The notes beneath the pieces were generated by a model. It worked only from the letters and a program-made list of their open reading frames with translations. It was not told where the DNA came from and made no database searches. 28,640 nt of DNA from S012-113 sp965368405 (GTDB lineage Bacteria; Bacteroidota; Bacteroidia; Cytophagales; Cyclobacteriaceae), in assembly GCA_965368405.1 (NCBI GenBank), contig CBDUMS010000042.1, positions 1-28,640 on the forward strand, given 5' to 3'. A program made the position numbers and the translations under genes. This document shows positions 15,930 through 24,039 of the stretch, piece after piece. Within the stretch, counting starts at the first letter, position 1. Every line of letters starts with the position of its first letter.

Positions 15930-17150
15930 CTATTCTTTCAATAATTGATCAACAATCGCATTGAATCGCATATCAAATTCTCGATAATAGCTCCCAGTAG
16001 CTGGCCCTAGAAAGTAGCTATGCATATACCTAACCCGACCAGCTTTATCCAGAATCATTAGTGTTGGGAAAGCTTCTAATTTATTTATGAATGGGAAAGC
16101 CAAAGCAGCCTGTCCCTTATTTGCGGGGCCTCCCAGGGCTGTTGGATAAGCTATGTTGTTTATCGCCACATATTCATTCTTCCGTTGTATTCCATATTCT
16201 TTCGAATAATTCATCTCGTAAAACACCGCCAGGATCTCAACATCGCGTTGATTATTCGCCGCATACCACTCCGTTAGGTATTGGGTTTGGTCTAAACTAT
16301 TCGGACACCAGGAACCCAGTAATTGTATAATAGTTACACGCCCAATAAACTCAGCTTTATCAAGGCTGTTAAAGCCGCTGCCAGCAGTTAAAATATCGAA
16401 GTAAGGCTCTTGTAGTTTTGAATCTGATGGGTCAATTTCTACAAATGGATCTGCCAGTGTAAAATCAGGATCTATACTTGCTACCCATGGCTCTGAATAA
16501 CTATTATCTAAGATTAATTCACCGCTCCATTGATTATTGCTATAATGCCCCAGCAGCAGGAAGGCATGTGCACCATCAAAAGATGAAGCCATCAATGAAT
16601 CTCCGATTATAACTCCCTCGAAATATCTAAAATCGCCAACCTCCGCCAGAATTGTACCTGAAATCTCCCGCCCCTTTTGCTGAAATAAAGCAATGGTCTG
16701 GTATTGCATAGCGTCTTTAGGCGACATGGTTAGCTTAAGACTTTCTGGTAGCTTGACCTTGGTTTTCTTTTTAGAAACATGTGGAAAACGTGCTTTACCA
16801 AATGAGGCAGTGAATGGAAGTCCGGGATTATTTTTATAATGTTTAACCCATCGGCCAGACATACCTTCCTTCGAAACTTTTGCAATTATTTCTGAATCAA
16901 AACTGTGCATCGGGATGATCAAACTGTCGCGTTCCCAACGTGTATTAGTTATAAGGATGGATTCTGCTCCATTTCTAAGCCTAATGGTATAGCTACCTAA
17001 TTCACTTTTAGCCACTTCAAAGGTGAATGGCACATCGGTTTGCTCATACCTGATTCTTCCTTGCCATTGGCCAGAGGCAACATCCTGCACAGGCGAAATA
17101 CCGGTGCAAGCCAGTAAAATTATGTTGATTAATACTTGACTCATAAGCAA
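15930..17150 (-). CDS. Lipoprotein with TlpA-like thioredoxin domain lacking CXXC
   Basis: A 406-residue protein whose signal ends ILLAC (Cys15), a good lipobox. Residues about 25-235 form a beta-rich domain (GQWQGRIRYEQTDVPFTFEV through GHYSNNQWSGELILDN) that resembles the N-terminal domains found on TlpA-type proteins. From about 250 comes a thioredoxin fold: VTIIQLLGSWCPNS (272-285), the long alpha insert typical of TlpA, and the cis-Pro segment EAFPTLMILDKAGRV (Pro362). The active site is WCPNS, so the second Cys of the redox pair is missing. It may work as a monothiol or not as a disulfide reductase at all. It is monocistronic; a Met two residues in is an equally possible start. Confidence 0.87.
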   Translation of the reverse strand: MLMSQVLINIILLACTGISPVQDVASGQWQGRIRYEQTDVPFTFEVAKSELGSYTIRLRNGAESILITNTRWERDSLIIPMHSFDSEIIAKVSKEGMSGRWVKHYKNNPGLPFTASFGKARFPHVSKKKTKVKLPESLKLTMSPKDAMQYQTIALFQQKGREISGTILAEVGDFRYFEGVIIGDSLMASSFDGAHAFLLLGHYSNNQWSGELILDNSYSEPWVASIDPDFTLADPFVEIDPSDSKLQEPYFDILTAGSGFNSLDKAEFIGRVTIIQLLGSWCPNSLDQTQYLTEWYAANNQRDVEILAVFYEMNYSKEYGIQRKNEYVAINNIAYPTALGGPANKGQAALAFPFINKLEAFPTLMILDKAGRVRYMHSYFLGPATGSYYREFDMRFNAIVDQLLKE

Positions 17151-17347
17151 TAATAAATGATTAAATCACGAATGTAAAACAGCCCTTGAACAATCTTACA
17201 AGAAGATGGAGAACCCCGTCTTTAAACTATAATCCTTTTAAGAAGCAGAACTGGAATACAAAGAGAAAAAATACTTATTTAAAAAAGAGTTCTTACGACC
17301 AATAGAAAAAAATGTAACTATCTTACCATCTTTTAAAACCTTAAACT

Positions 17348-17896
17348 ATGAATATGATAAAATTTACTAAGATAATTCTACTGGTTACAATGCTTGGCGT
17401 TGTAACTATAAGTTGTAAAAAAGATGGAGAGGATCCGACACCTCAAAAAACAAATGCCTTCACTATAGATGGAACAGAGTATAGCCTAAGCGCCGGTTTT
17501 ACGGAAGAGTATGGCGGTTCAGAGACTACCGGTTATAACTTTGATTTAACCGTTCATAGTTCTGGGTTAACCTTGTTGGATTATTTAGGAAATGAAGTAA
17601 ATCTAACCGGACAAGGTGAGGAACTATATTTTGAACTTTGGTCAACCTCCGCAACGGGGCTTACTTCCGGTACGTATACAGTCAGTACAAATGAAGCACC
17701 TAATACGATTACATATAGTGAAATTTTTATTAACTTAAATGCTTCTAATGGGACTGCTGATGCTGGTTATGAAGCCACCTCCGGATCAGTAACCATAAAT
17801 GTTAATGCCTCTGCGTATAATATCAATTTTGATTTAACTTTATCAGGGAACAAAAAATTAACAGGGAATTATACCGGCGCCTTGACTGAATATTAG
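17348..17896 (+). CDS. Small putative surface lipoprotein
   Basis: A 182-residue lipoprotein of unknown function. The signal MNMIKFTKIILLVTMLGVVTISC gives Cys23, and the following KKDGEDPTP is the charged stretch often seen on exported Bacteroidota lipoproteins. The mature part opens FTIDGTEYSLSAGF, a motif common at the start of small secreted beta-sandwich proteins of this phylum, and continues as regular beta strands rich in Thr, Ser and Asn up to SGNKKLTGNYTGALTEY. No enzyme motif is visible, so a structural or binding role is likely. The gene has its own strong terminator 26 bases after the stop and is therefore a single-gene transcript. Confidence 0.82.
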   Translation: MNMIKFTKIILLVTMLGVVTISCKKDGEDPTPQKTNAFTIDGTEYSLSAGFTEEYGGSETTGYNFDLTVHSSGLTLLDYLGNEVNLTGQGEELYFELWSTSATGLTSGTYTVSTNEAPNTITYSEIFINLNASNGTADAGYEATSGSVTINVNASAYNINFDLTLSGNKKLTGNYTGALTEY

Positions 17897-17922
17897 TTTA
17901 AAACCCATTAATGTTGATTTAG

Positions 17923-17952
17923 AGGGATTGCTCAGTTGCAATCCCTTTTTTT
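17923..17952 (+). terminator. Intrinsic terminator of the 17348-17896 gene
   Basis: AGGGATTGC (17923-17931) pairs perfectly with GCAATCCCT (17938-17946) over a 6-base loop and runs into seven T. Strong and correctly placed. Confidence 0.9.
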
Positions 17953-18080
17953 GTGCAATCCTTCAACAAGCCAATGGGAGCATATTCATTTAATAAAGTA
18001 AGATGGCATATGCCAGGGTTACATAAATGACCTAAAAAGTATCAACATGTGACTGATGAAATCATAATTTCAAATCTATA

Positions 18081-18389
18081 ATGTTAAAAAGGATAGGATA
18101 CTCAGGTAAAAAAAAGTTTAGCCGATTAATCGCTTATTTAATGCTATTCACTGTAGTGTACCTGCTGGCAAGTATTGGAGTCCTCCTTATCTCTTTTATC
18201 AGTAGCACACCTACCCTCTGGAGTTTCCTAATTATAATTACCTTAACCTATATTGTTCTATACTTACCGGTATACAACCGTCTTTCATCGCTCACCGATA
18301 AGATAATAAGTGATTTAGGTGCAACAAGCATTTATTATAGCAAATGCTATTGGGTTAGCCTTACTAGTAAGAAGCAAGCAAAAGCTTGA
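18081..18389 (+). CDS. Small two-helix membrane protein, unrecognised
   Basis: A 102-residue protein with a basic N-terminus (MLKRIGYSGKKKFSR), two strong transmembrane helices (about 17-40 and 46-66) and a soluble C-terminal tail of about 35 residues ending SKKQAKA. The positive N-terminus suggests both ends are cytoplasmic. No known motif. It lies downstream of a perfect 12-bp palindrome (18004-18015), which might be an operator. Neither the start nor the function can be confirmed; it is listed because of its coherent hydrophobic pattern and the lack of a better frame. Confidence 0.5.
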   Translation: MLKRIGYSGKKKFSRLIAYLMLFTVVYLLASIGVLLISFISSTPTLWSFLIIITLTYIVLYLPVYNRLSSLTDKIISDLGATSIYYSKCYWVSLTSKKQAKA

Positions 18390-18471
18390 TTAGCGCTTCT
18401 AAGATTCTCAAGAACTAGAACTAAATTAGAGGTAGCTAAACTTACTTAAAAAAGAATATTCACTAAGTTGC

Positions 18472-18681
18472 TCACACTTCAGGGCTATACTCTAAAATAT
18501 CCCCTGGCTGACATTCTAGTACCTCACAAATGAGTTCTAATGTAGAAAACCGGATTGCCTTGGCCTTACCTTTCTTTAAAATGGAGAGATTGGCCATGGT
18601 GATACCTACCCTTTCCGAGAGCTCAGTTAGGCTCATTTTCCTTCGAGCTAACATCACATCTAAATTTACGATAATCGCCAT
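18472..18681 (-). CDS. Small Cro/CI-type HTH regulator (YozG-like)
   Basis: A 69-residue protein that is almost entirely one helix-turn-helix domain: LARRKMSLTELSERVGITMANLSILKKGKAKAIRFSTLELICEVLECQPGDILEY. This is the compact XRE subtype (PF13443-like), with the recognition helix around ITMANLSILKKG. Its ATG overlaps the stop of the DUF2975 gene by one base (TAATG), so the two are translationally coupled. DUF2975 membrane proteins and YozG-type regulators are frequent neighbours in other bacteria, which supports both calls. It probably binds DNA near its own promoter, with the membrane partner modulating its activity (inference). Confidence 0.92.
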   Translation of the reverse strand: MAIIVNLDVMLARRKMSLTELSERVGITMANLSILKKGKAKAIRFSTLELICEVLECQPGDILEYSPEV

Positions 18682-19295
18682 TATACAGTTAGTTCTACTT
18701 CATTTTGTAGCTCAACCCCGCGCTTAAAAATCTGAGCCAGCACTAACAAGAGCATCCCGAATACGAAGCCATTATTAAAAAATATCTTAGCCATATCAAT
18801 ATTTATATGTGTCTCGCTTCCAAAATTGTAACTCCATTTCATATAAAAGTTAGTAAGAATATCGTGTAAACCATAAATGATTAGACCATATGAAGCATGC
18901 ATAAGTAATATCACATTTTCATAGGTAAAAATGCTATCATTCTTCACCCTGGCAAAAAAAGCTCTTACACGATTTAATATATAGATGAACAATACTATAT
19001 TGATCACGAAAAGCACATCTAAAACCCAAGCATATCCACCTGGTAGATCTTTTAACGCCACCTTACCCAGTATTTTAGAAACCTTTACGGGCGTCTCTAT
19101 ATCATTTATATGAATCGATGTAACATGGGCTAATTCGTTGTCTAACCTCACTCCAATGGCGGAACTAAAGTCGAACTCAATATCCCAAATATGTAAAACT
19201 CTGCTGAAGATAATAAGCACTAAAGCGCTTATGAGCATCCAGAAGAAAATATTAGTAAGCCAATAAAGTACTTTTATGCTAATTGAAGTTGTCAT
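18681..19295 (-). CDS. DUF2975 membrane protein
   Basis: A 204-residue protein with four transmembrane helices (about 8-30, 92-113, 122-142 and 172-192). A periplasmic loop after helix 1 carries DIEFDFSSAIGVRLDNELAHV. The helix spacing, the LNRVRAFFARVKNDSIFTYENVILLMHASYG segment after helix 2 and the partner gene fit DUF2975, a family of unknown function. The block NDSIFTYEN is a typical conserved feature. It is the first gene of a two-gene operon with the HTH regulator. A good promoter (TTG-N20-TAGATTTG) lies 28 bases upstream. Confidence 0.87.
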   Translation of the reverse strand: MTTSISIKVLYWLTNIFFWMLISALVLIIFSRVLHIWDIEFDFSSAIGVRLDNELAHVTSIHINDIETPVKVSKILGKVALKDLPGGYAWVLDVLFVINIVLFIYILNRVRAFFARVKNDSIFTYENVILLMHASYGLIIYGLHDILTNFYMKWSYNFGSETHINIDMAKIFFNNGFVFGMLLLVLAQIFKRGVELQNEVELTV

Positions 19296-19322
19296 GAAGA
19301 GATTATTAGTTTAACCATAGGT

Positions 19323-19353
19323 CAAATCTAATCTCATTTTTATTCATAAACAA
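19323..19353 (-). promoter_or_regulatory. Promoter of the DUF2975-HTH operon
   Basis: Minus strand: TTG (19353-19351), 20 bases, then TAGATTTG (19330-19323). Both elements match the Bacteroidota consensus at standard spacing, 28 bases before the ATG. Confidence 0.55.
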
Positions 19354-19429
19354 TATTTATTTATCGTTTATCAATAATTATACATCGAAAAACACATTAT
19401 TTATTCCCTATTAACAAGTAAAAATTTGC

Positions 19430-21829
19430 CTATTCATAGCGCAAAGAATCGACCGGATTAGTCCTTGCGGCCCTGAATGTATGATAGCTGACAGTAATCA
19501 TGGCCAGGCTAAACGCTATCAGTCCCGCAATAAAATAAAGTCCGATTCCGATATCCGTTTTATAAGCGAAATTGGCAAGCCATAAGCCTCCAAAATAGTA
19601 TGCAGCGGGAATTGATATCAGGAAAGCCACCAGGATGAGCTTCGAGAAATTCTGACTAAGCAGGAAGACCAATCGAAAAGTAGAAGCCCCGTTCACTTTC
19701 CTTATTCCAATTTCCTTTTTACGACTTTCTGTGGCATAGGAAGATAAGCCCAGCAAACCGAGACATGCAATAAACACCGCTAAAATGGAGAAGTATTGAA
19801 TGGTCTTGCTAAACTTACTTTCCTTGCTATATAATTGATCGAAATTGTCGTCCATGAAAGAATACCGAAAGGGAAATTCACCAAACTGCGTCTTCCATTC
19901 CTCAGAAATGGTGGCGATTGTACCCGGCAAGTCTTCTGACTGAAATTTAACCAGGAGCTTACCTCCTCCTATTCTAATAACCAGTGGTTTGATAGGCTCA
20001 TATAAAGGTCTGTAATTAAAGTCCTTTACTAACCCGATTATTTGACCTTGAAAATTATTATTGTTAGGTAATGCTATTTTTCTTCCAATCACATCCCCTT
20101 CGTAGCCTAATGCTTTCGCAGCGGCTTCATTGATTATATATCCGGTTGAGTCGGCCGAACTCCCAGGTTGGAAGGAACGCCCTTGAAGAAATTCTATATC
20201 AAGCACTTTTTCAAAATCGTACTGAACAAACATTGCCGAAAAGAATTGCTGGTCTTCATTAGTACCCCCTTCGGCAATATAAGCGTTTTCAACCAGAGCT
20301 TCTTCACCGGGTATGGTTCCGCCAATGAACGATACAGCCTGAACCTCCGAATTCCGCAGTAATTCTGTTTTAAAACCTGCGAGCTTATTAAATTGTCTAA
20401 AGTCTACATCGGCTGTAAGAATCTGCGCATCATTGAAGCCTAGATCCTTGTTCTGAATATAGGATAGTTGTTTATTGACTATACCGATGCAAATCATTAG
20501 GGTGATGGATACGACAAACTGTAAAATAACGAGCACGCGTCGCAGGAAATTAGAGGAAGTAGCGCTTTCCGATTTCCCTTTAAGTACATCAATGGGTTTG
20601 TAAGAAGACAAAATCAGGGCCGGGTAGCTACCAGCCAATACACCCACTACGGCGCCTAATGCTATCATTCCCACAATTAATGTGCTATTGCCAAGGATAT
20701 CTATTTCAATAGCTTTGCCCGTTATAATATTAAACCATGGTAGCATTAAATAGATGAGTACTGTTGCAAGAATTAATGAGAGGTAACTTGTAAGAATTGC
20801 TTCGCCCATAAATTGAACAATGAGCATTTCTTTCTGTGAGCCGACTACTTTTCTTAAGCCTACCTCCTTCGCTCTTTTAGCAGATCGTGAAGTAGCCAGA
20901 TTCATAAAATTGATAATAGCAATTACAAGAATTAATATAGCAATGGCTGAAAACAGGTAGACATGCCGAATATTGCCGTTGGCTTTAAACTCCAATTCGC
21001 GATTGGAGGTAAGATGGATATCATTTGCATCCTGAATGTGGAGCACAACTCCCTTTTCTGATAATACTTCGGGATAATGGGTTTGTACGAATACTGGTAA
21101 TTGGTCGGATATTCGTGCTGCATAAGCAGGATCATCTACCGTAAAATATAACCATGCGGCCACCCAAACCCAGCCGTTATCAAATAGTCCTGGATTATTG
21201 AAAAAGGATTTATAGGTTTCAAAAGACCCAATTAGCTCAAACCGCAAATGAGTATTATCCGGCAAATCTTCGATTACCGCCACTACTTCCATATCCCGGA
21301 ACCCTCCAAGGCTTAAGGTTTTGCCCAACGGATCTTCATCACCAAAGTATTTGCGAGCAATGGACTCGGTTAACAGAATTTCATTCACTTTGGAGAGAGC
21401 CGCCTCGGGATCTCCTTTCAGAAATTTAAAATCATAGATCTCCAGGAAACTACGTTCAGCAAAAATGAAATTGTCCTCAAAATATTCCTCATCGTTATAG
21501 CTAATTATTGAATTATTACCCCAGCTATTAGGCCGAAAAACAAAGGCAGCGTTGGTGATTTCAGGAAAATCATTGAGCATAGTGTTTTTGGTTGGGAAAG
21601 GCACTGTTGCGGATTGCGATAGATGATCGCCCATTGGGAAGTCCTGAACCAATCGAAAAATCTTACCCTGATTTTTGAAGCCTTTTTCATAGCTCAACTC
21701 ATCCTGGACATAGAGTAAGATAAGAATACAGGCAGCAATGCCTAAAGCGAGTCCAACAGTATTTATGGCGGAGTAGTACTTCTGGTTCATGAAGCTACGC
21801 CATGCGACCTTGAGATAGTTGCGGAACAT
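19430..21829 (-). CDS. FtsX/MacB-type ABC transporter permease
   Basis: This 799-residue permease has two copies of the MacB periplasmic core plus FtsX domain. Helix 1 (about 20-41) is followed by a long extracellular domain with the family pattern NQGKIFRLVQDF. FtsX part 1 (about 285-400) contains KRAKEVGLRKVVGSQKEML. A central helix (about 425-450) and a second extracellular domain follow. FtsX part 2 (about 685-795) has ESRKKEIGIRKVNGASTF and ends RTNPVDSLRYE. The two KE-GLRKV-G/KEIGIRKVNG repeats are the coupling segments that contact the ATPase. No ATPase gene is adjacent, as often for this Bacteroidota type. Such permeases move lipids, peptides or drugs, or transmit mechanical force across the envelope; the substrate is unknown. 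Confidence 0.95.
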   Translation of the reverse strand: MFRNYLKVAWRSFMNQKYYSAINTVGLALGIAACILILLYVQDELSYEKGFKNQGKIFRLVQDFPMGDHLSQSATVPFPTKNTMLNDFPEITNAAFVFRPNSWGNNSIISYNDEEYFEDNFIFAERSFLEIYDFKFLKGDPEAALSKVNEILLTESIARKYFGDEDPLGKTLSLGGFRDMEVVAVIEDLPDNTHLRFELIGSFETYKSFFNNPGLFDNGWVWVAAWLYFTVDDPAYAARISDQLPVFVQTHYPEVLSEKGVVLHIQDANDIHLTSNRELEFKANGNIRHVYLFSAIAILILVIAIINFMNLATSRSAKRAKEVGLRKVVGSQKEMLIVQFMGEAILTSYLSLILATVLIYLMLPWFNIITGKAIEIDILGNSTLIVGMIALGAVVGVLAGSYPALILSSYKPIDVLKGKSESATSSNFLRRVLVILQFVVSITLMICIGIVNKQLSYIQNKDLGFNDAQILTADVDFRQFNKLAGFKTELLRNSEVQAVSFIGGTIPGEEALVENAYIAEGGTNEDQQFFSAMFVQYDFEKVLDIEFLQGRSFQPGSSADSTGYIINEAAAKALGYEGDVIGRKIALPNNNNFQGQIIGLVKDFNYRPLYEPIKPLVIRIGGGKLLVKFQSEDLPGTIATISEEWKTQFGEFPFRYSFMDDNFDQLYSKESKFSKTIQYFSILAVFIACLGLLGLSSYATESRKKEIGIRKVNGASTFRLVFLLSQNFSKLILVAFLISIPAAYYFGGLWLANFAYKTDIGIGLYFIAGLIAFSLAMITVSYHTFRAARTNPVDSLRYE

Positions 21830-21944
21830 GGGTGTTGTTGTTAGTTAGTTGACCTATATTCTTAAACTGAATTCTCGCAATAAGGTTTTAAAAAACTCTT
21901 GTTTTTCCCCTTTTAAAGCAATAAAACTGAAAAAAAATCTGGAA

Positions 21945-22964
21945 TTATTCCTTCAAGAATGATCTTATGGCTACGGCACATGCCTCCGGTTGTTCGCTAA
22001 ACATAAAGTGGCCGGCATCTTCGATAATCGTAAGACTCGTATTAGGAAAGAATTTTCGCTGCTCCTCTTGAAACTCTGGACCCGTAAGTTTGTTACAAGC
22101 TCCTGCTAAAAACATAATCTTATCCTGGTAGTTCTCTACCCCATCGATAAAGTTCATTGCGGATTTTTCACCTTGCATTCCCTTCATCATTATTTCATAG
22201 GAGGTTGTGCCACTGTATCGCCAATAATTAAACTCTGCATTACGCATATCACTATTACAAAAATACCCTGCCATAGGGTGCGGATGAACCGTGGTATCCA
22301 TTGCAAACGTTTGAAAGAAGTAATCACCTCGCGCCTGTTCATCAATTTCTTCTACATGGAGCGATTTAAAATAGCATTTACCCAAGTGAAGGACCAAATC
22401 CCAATTTAAAGTAAGCTGCATTTCAGCTTCGAAGTCTTGCGCAATATTCGGCGTTAACGGTCCCGGTTCTGCGAGCACCAGCTTATTAATAGTTGCAGGA
22501 TGCTTAGTCAGGTAGGCGGTAGCGAGCATACCACCCCAAGAGTGACCAATAATATTCACTGAGGTATTCTGACCAAAACGAAGAGCAATTTGATGTAAAT
22601 CTTCCACCAAGTTATCCAAGGTTATCATTTCGCCAGGTATTCGCTGCGATAACCCCGTGCCGCGTTGATCGTAAAACACCACATAATATTCATCTGCCAA
22701 AAGTTTTAGATCCAGTAAGTATTTAAAGTCATTACCGGGACCACCATGGACAACGATTATAACCGGGTCTTTCGGGTCTCCAAAAGATTGAAGATGCATT
22801 TTAACTCCATTGAGTTCGATGTATGGAATGGATGGGTCATGCTCAACAGTTTGAGCTACTTTATAGTTTCCCCAAGCCAGGACATAGAATATTCCATAAA
22901 GGACAAGTATGAAAAATAATACAATGAATAAACCCTTAAAAAACTTTTTCAGGAATCGCATCAA
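21945..22964 (-). CDS. Membrane-anchored alpha/beta hydrolase (proline iminopeptidase-like)
   Basis: A 339-residue protein with an N-terminal helix (about 10-31) anchoring an S33-family alpha/beta hydrolase domain. Seen in order: HGGPG (73-77, oxyanion hole), YDQRGTGLSQR (98-108), the nucleophile elbow GHSWGG with Ser142, and EDAGHFMF with His319. These are the marks of prolyl iminopeptidase-like enzymes, which release N-terminal Pro or hydrolyse small esters and amides. The usual acidic residue, expected in a GxxD turn, appears as GACN, with Asn291 where Asp should be, so the triad may be altered. Its start is five bases after the DUF4197 stop, so the two form an operon. Confidence 0.88.
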   Translation of the reverse strand: MMRFLKKFFKGLFIVLFFILVLYGIFYVLAWGNYKVAQTVEHDPSIPYIELNGVKMHLQSFGDPKDPVIIVVHGGPGNDFKYLLDLKLLADEYYVVFYDQRGTGLSQRIPGEMITLDNLVEDLHQIALRFGQNTSVNIIGHSWGGMLATAYLTKHPATINKLVLAEPGPLTPNIAQDFEAEMQLTLNWDLVLHLGKCYFKSLHVEEIDEQARGDYFFQTFAMDTTVHPHPMAGYFCNSDMRNAEFNYWRYSGTTSYEIMMKGMQGEKSAMNFIDGVENYQDKIMFLAGACNKLTGPEFQEEQRKFFPNTSLTIIEDAGHFMFSEQPEACAVAIRSFLKE

Positions 22965-22969
22965 CTTGG

Positions 22970-23698
22970 TTATTGTTCGCTAAACACACGTTTCAGCAAA
23001 TCAGTAGTACGGGCCAAAGGATCTTCTCTAATTTTTTCTTCCTCTTTGGCAAGCATAAGAAATAAACCGTCCATTGCTTTATCACTCACATAAACAGTAA
23101 GATCGGTCTCCACTTTAGTTACTAATGGTAATCGATTGTATTGGGTTGACATATCTTCATAATATTTGGTTGCATTAACCGAATTCAATGCATCATCAAT
23201 TATCGGTTCGAATTTCTTGTGTAGATCAGTTTCGGTTGCGTTCCGTAAATAGGTAGTGGCAGCATGGCTATCTCCTTTTAATATCCCCCATGCATCCTCG
23301 ATGGTCATATTAGTAATCGCATTGATAAACAGAGGTTTTGCCTCTATAGCCGCCTTTTCGGCTGCTCGATTAATAGACAGGATAAAATCATCCACCGGTT
23401 TATTTAAGCCCACCTTCCTTAAATTGGTTTCGATTTTTTCTATTTCAGGTGGAAATGGAATTTTAATCGCTGGATTCTTGAAATAGCCATCGGTTTGAGA
23501 CGTAATATCGGTACTTATTTTGGCACCTTGAACCAAAGCCTCCTTCAGCCCTGCCACCACCTCTTCTGAGCTCAGTCCATCTGTAGATCCCAAAATATCA
23601 CCTGCCGACTTCATTGCAGTTGATAATTGAGTTGAGGTGCAAGCAATCATACTACCTGTAATAACAAGTAAAATGATCAATATGGTCTTTTTATACAT
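22970..23698 (-). CDS. DUF4197 lipoprotein
   Basis: A 242-residue predicted lipoprotein (MYKKTILIILLVITGSMIAC, Cys20). The mature chain is all-helical: LSSEEVVAGLKEALVQGAKIST, then the loop GYFKNPAIKIPFPPEIEKIETNLRKVGL, NRAAEKAAIEAKPLFINAITNMTIEDAWGILKGDSHAATTYLRNAT and DKAMDGLFLMLAKEEEKIREDPLARTTDLLKRVF. The block NPAIKIPFPP and the IEDAWGILKGDSHAATTYLR segment are characteristic of DUF4197, a family whose function is unknown. Bacteroidota and Proteobacteria carry it as a secreted or lipid-anchored protein. It is the first gene of a two-gene operon with the hydrolase at 21945-22964. Confidence 0.93.
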   Translation of the reverse strand: MYKKTILIILLVITGSMIACTSTQLSTAMKSAGDILGSTDGLSSEEVVAGLKEALVQGAKISTDITSQTDGYFKNPAIKIPFPPEIEKIETNLRKVGLNKPVDDFILSINRAAEKAAIEAKPLFINAITNMTIEDAWGILKGDSHAATTYLRNATETDLHKKFEPIIDDALNSVNATKYYEDMSTQYNRLPLVTKVETDLTVYVSDKAMDGLFLMLAKEEEKIREDPLARTTDLLKRVFSEQ

Positions 23699-23731
23699 CG
23701 TAGGTTGATTACATTATGAAGTTACTATATC

Positions 23732-23739
23732 CAAAGCTA
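23732..23739 (-). promoter_or_regulatory. Candidate -7 element of the DUF4197 operon
   Basis: The minus strand reads TAGCTTTG, an exact TAnnTTTG match 34 bases before the ATG. The nearest TTG upstream is only 11 bases away, too close for a normal -33. Confidence 0.4.
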
Positions 23740-23903
23740 TTAAATAAAGCCAATACTTCTTAATCCATAAGCCACAGTGATCTCAAAACTAAAAAATAGG
23801 TGATTTACCTATAGGTAGAACAACCTCACTCTATTCCTTTGAAGTGTAGGGTTGGTAGAGGAGATTTTTACTTCGGTTAAGAAGGCTCCACATTTTTTGG
23901 AGA

Positions 23904-23941
23904 AGGCCTCTTGTCTTAATGATGAGAGGTCTATTTTTTTT
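23904..23941 (+). terminator. Plus-strand intrinsic terminator upstream of the DUF5916 gene
   Basis: A 9-bp stem (23904-23912 with 23924-23932, two G-U pairs) has an 11-base loop and is followed by A and eight T. No plus-strand gene precedes it, since the upstream neighbour runs the other way, so it must end either a small RNA or an attenuated leader. The minus orientation has no U-tract. Confidence 0.8.
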
Positions 23942-24039
23942 ATTACACCAATAAAATAACTACACCGTTTGTATAAATACCCATATCGAGAAATACTAGG
24001 CTTGAGTACTATTGTGGCTTTGCTACACTATTTCAACCC

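Larger units (their letters stand above)
23699..24039. other. Divergent intergenic region with palindromes and a structured element
   Basis: About 340 bases between divergent genes. Left: a -7 match for the minus-strand operon (23739-23732). Middle: ATAGGT (23796-23801), ACCTAT (23807-23812) and the perfect palindrome ACCTATAGGT (23807-23816), an operator-like arrangement. Right: two plus-strand hairpins, CTCCA/TGGAG (23886-23902) and the terminator at 23904-23941. A weak promoter (TTTG at 23968-23971, TAGGCTTG at 23997-24004) could start the DUF5916 transcript. Confidence 0.5.

Noticed and set aside
15667..15948. 93-codon plus-strand reading frame starting with GTG
   Set aside because: Trp-rich product without a recognisable fold, in a segment of skewed composition, overlapping the end of the convergent thioredoxin-like gene by 19 bases.
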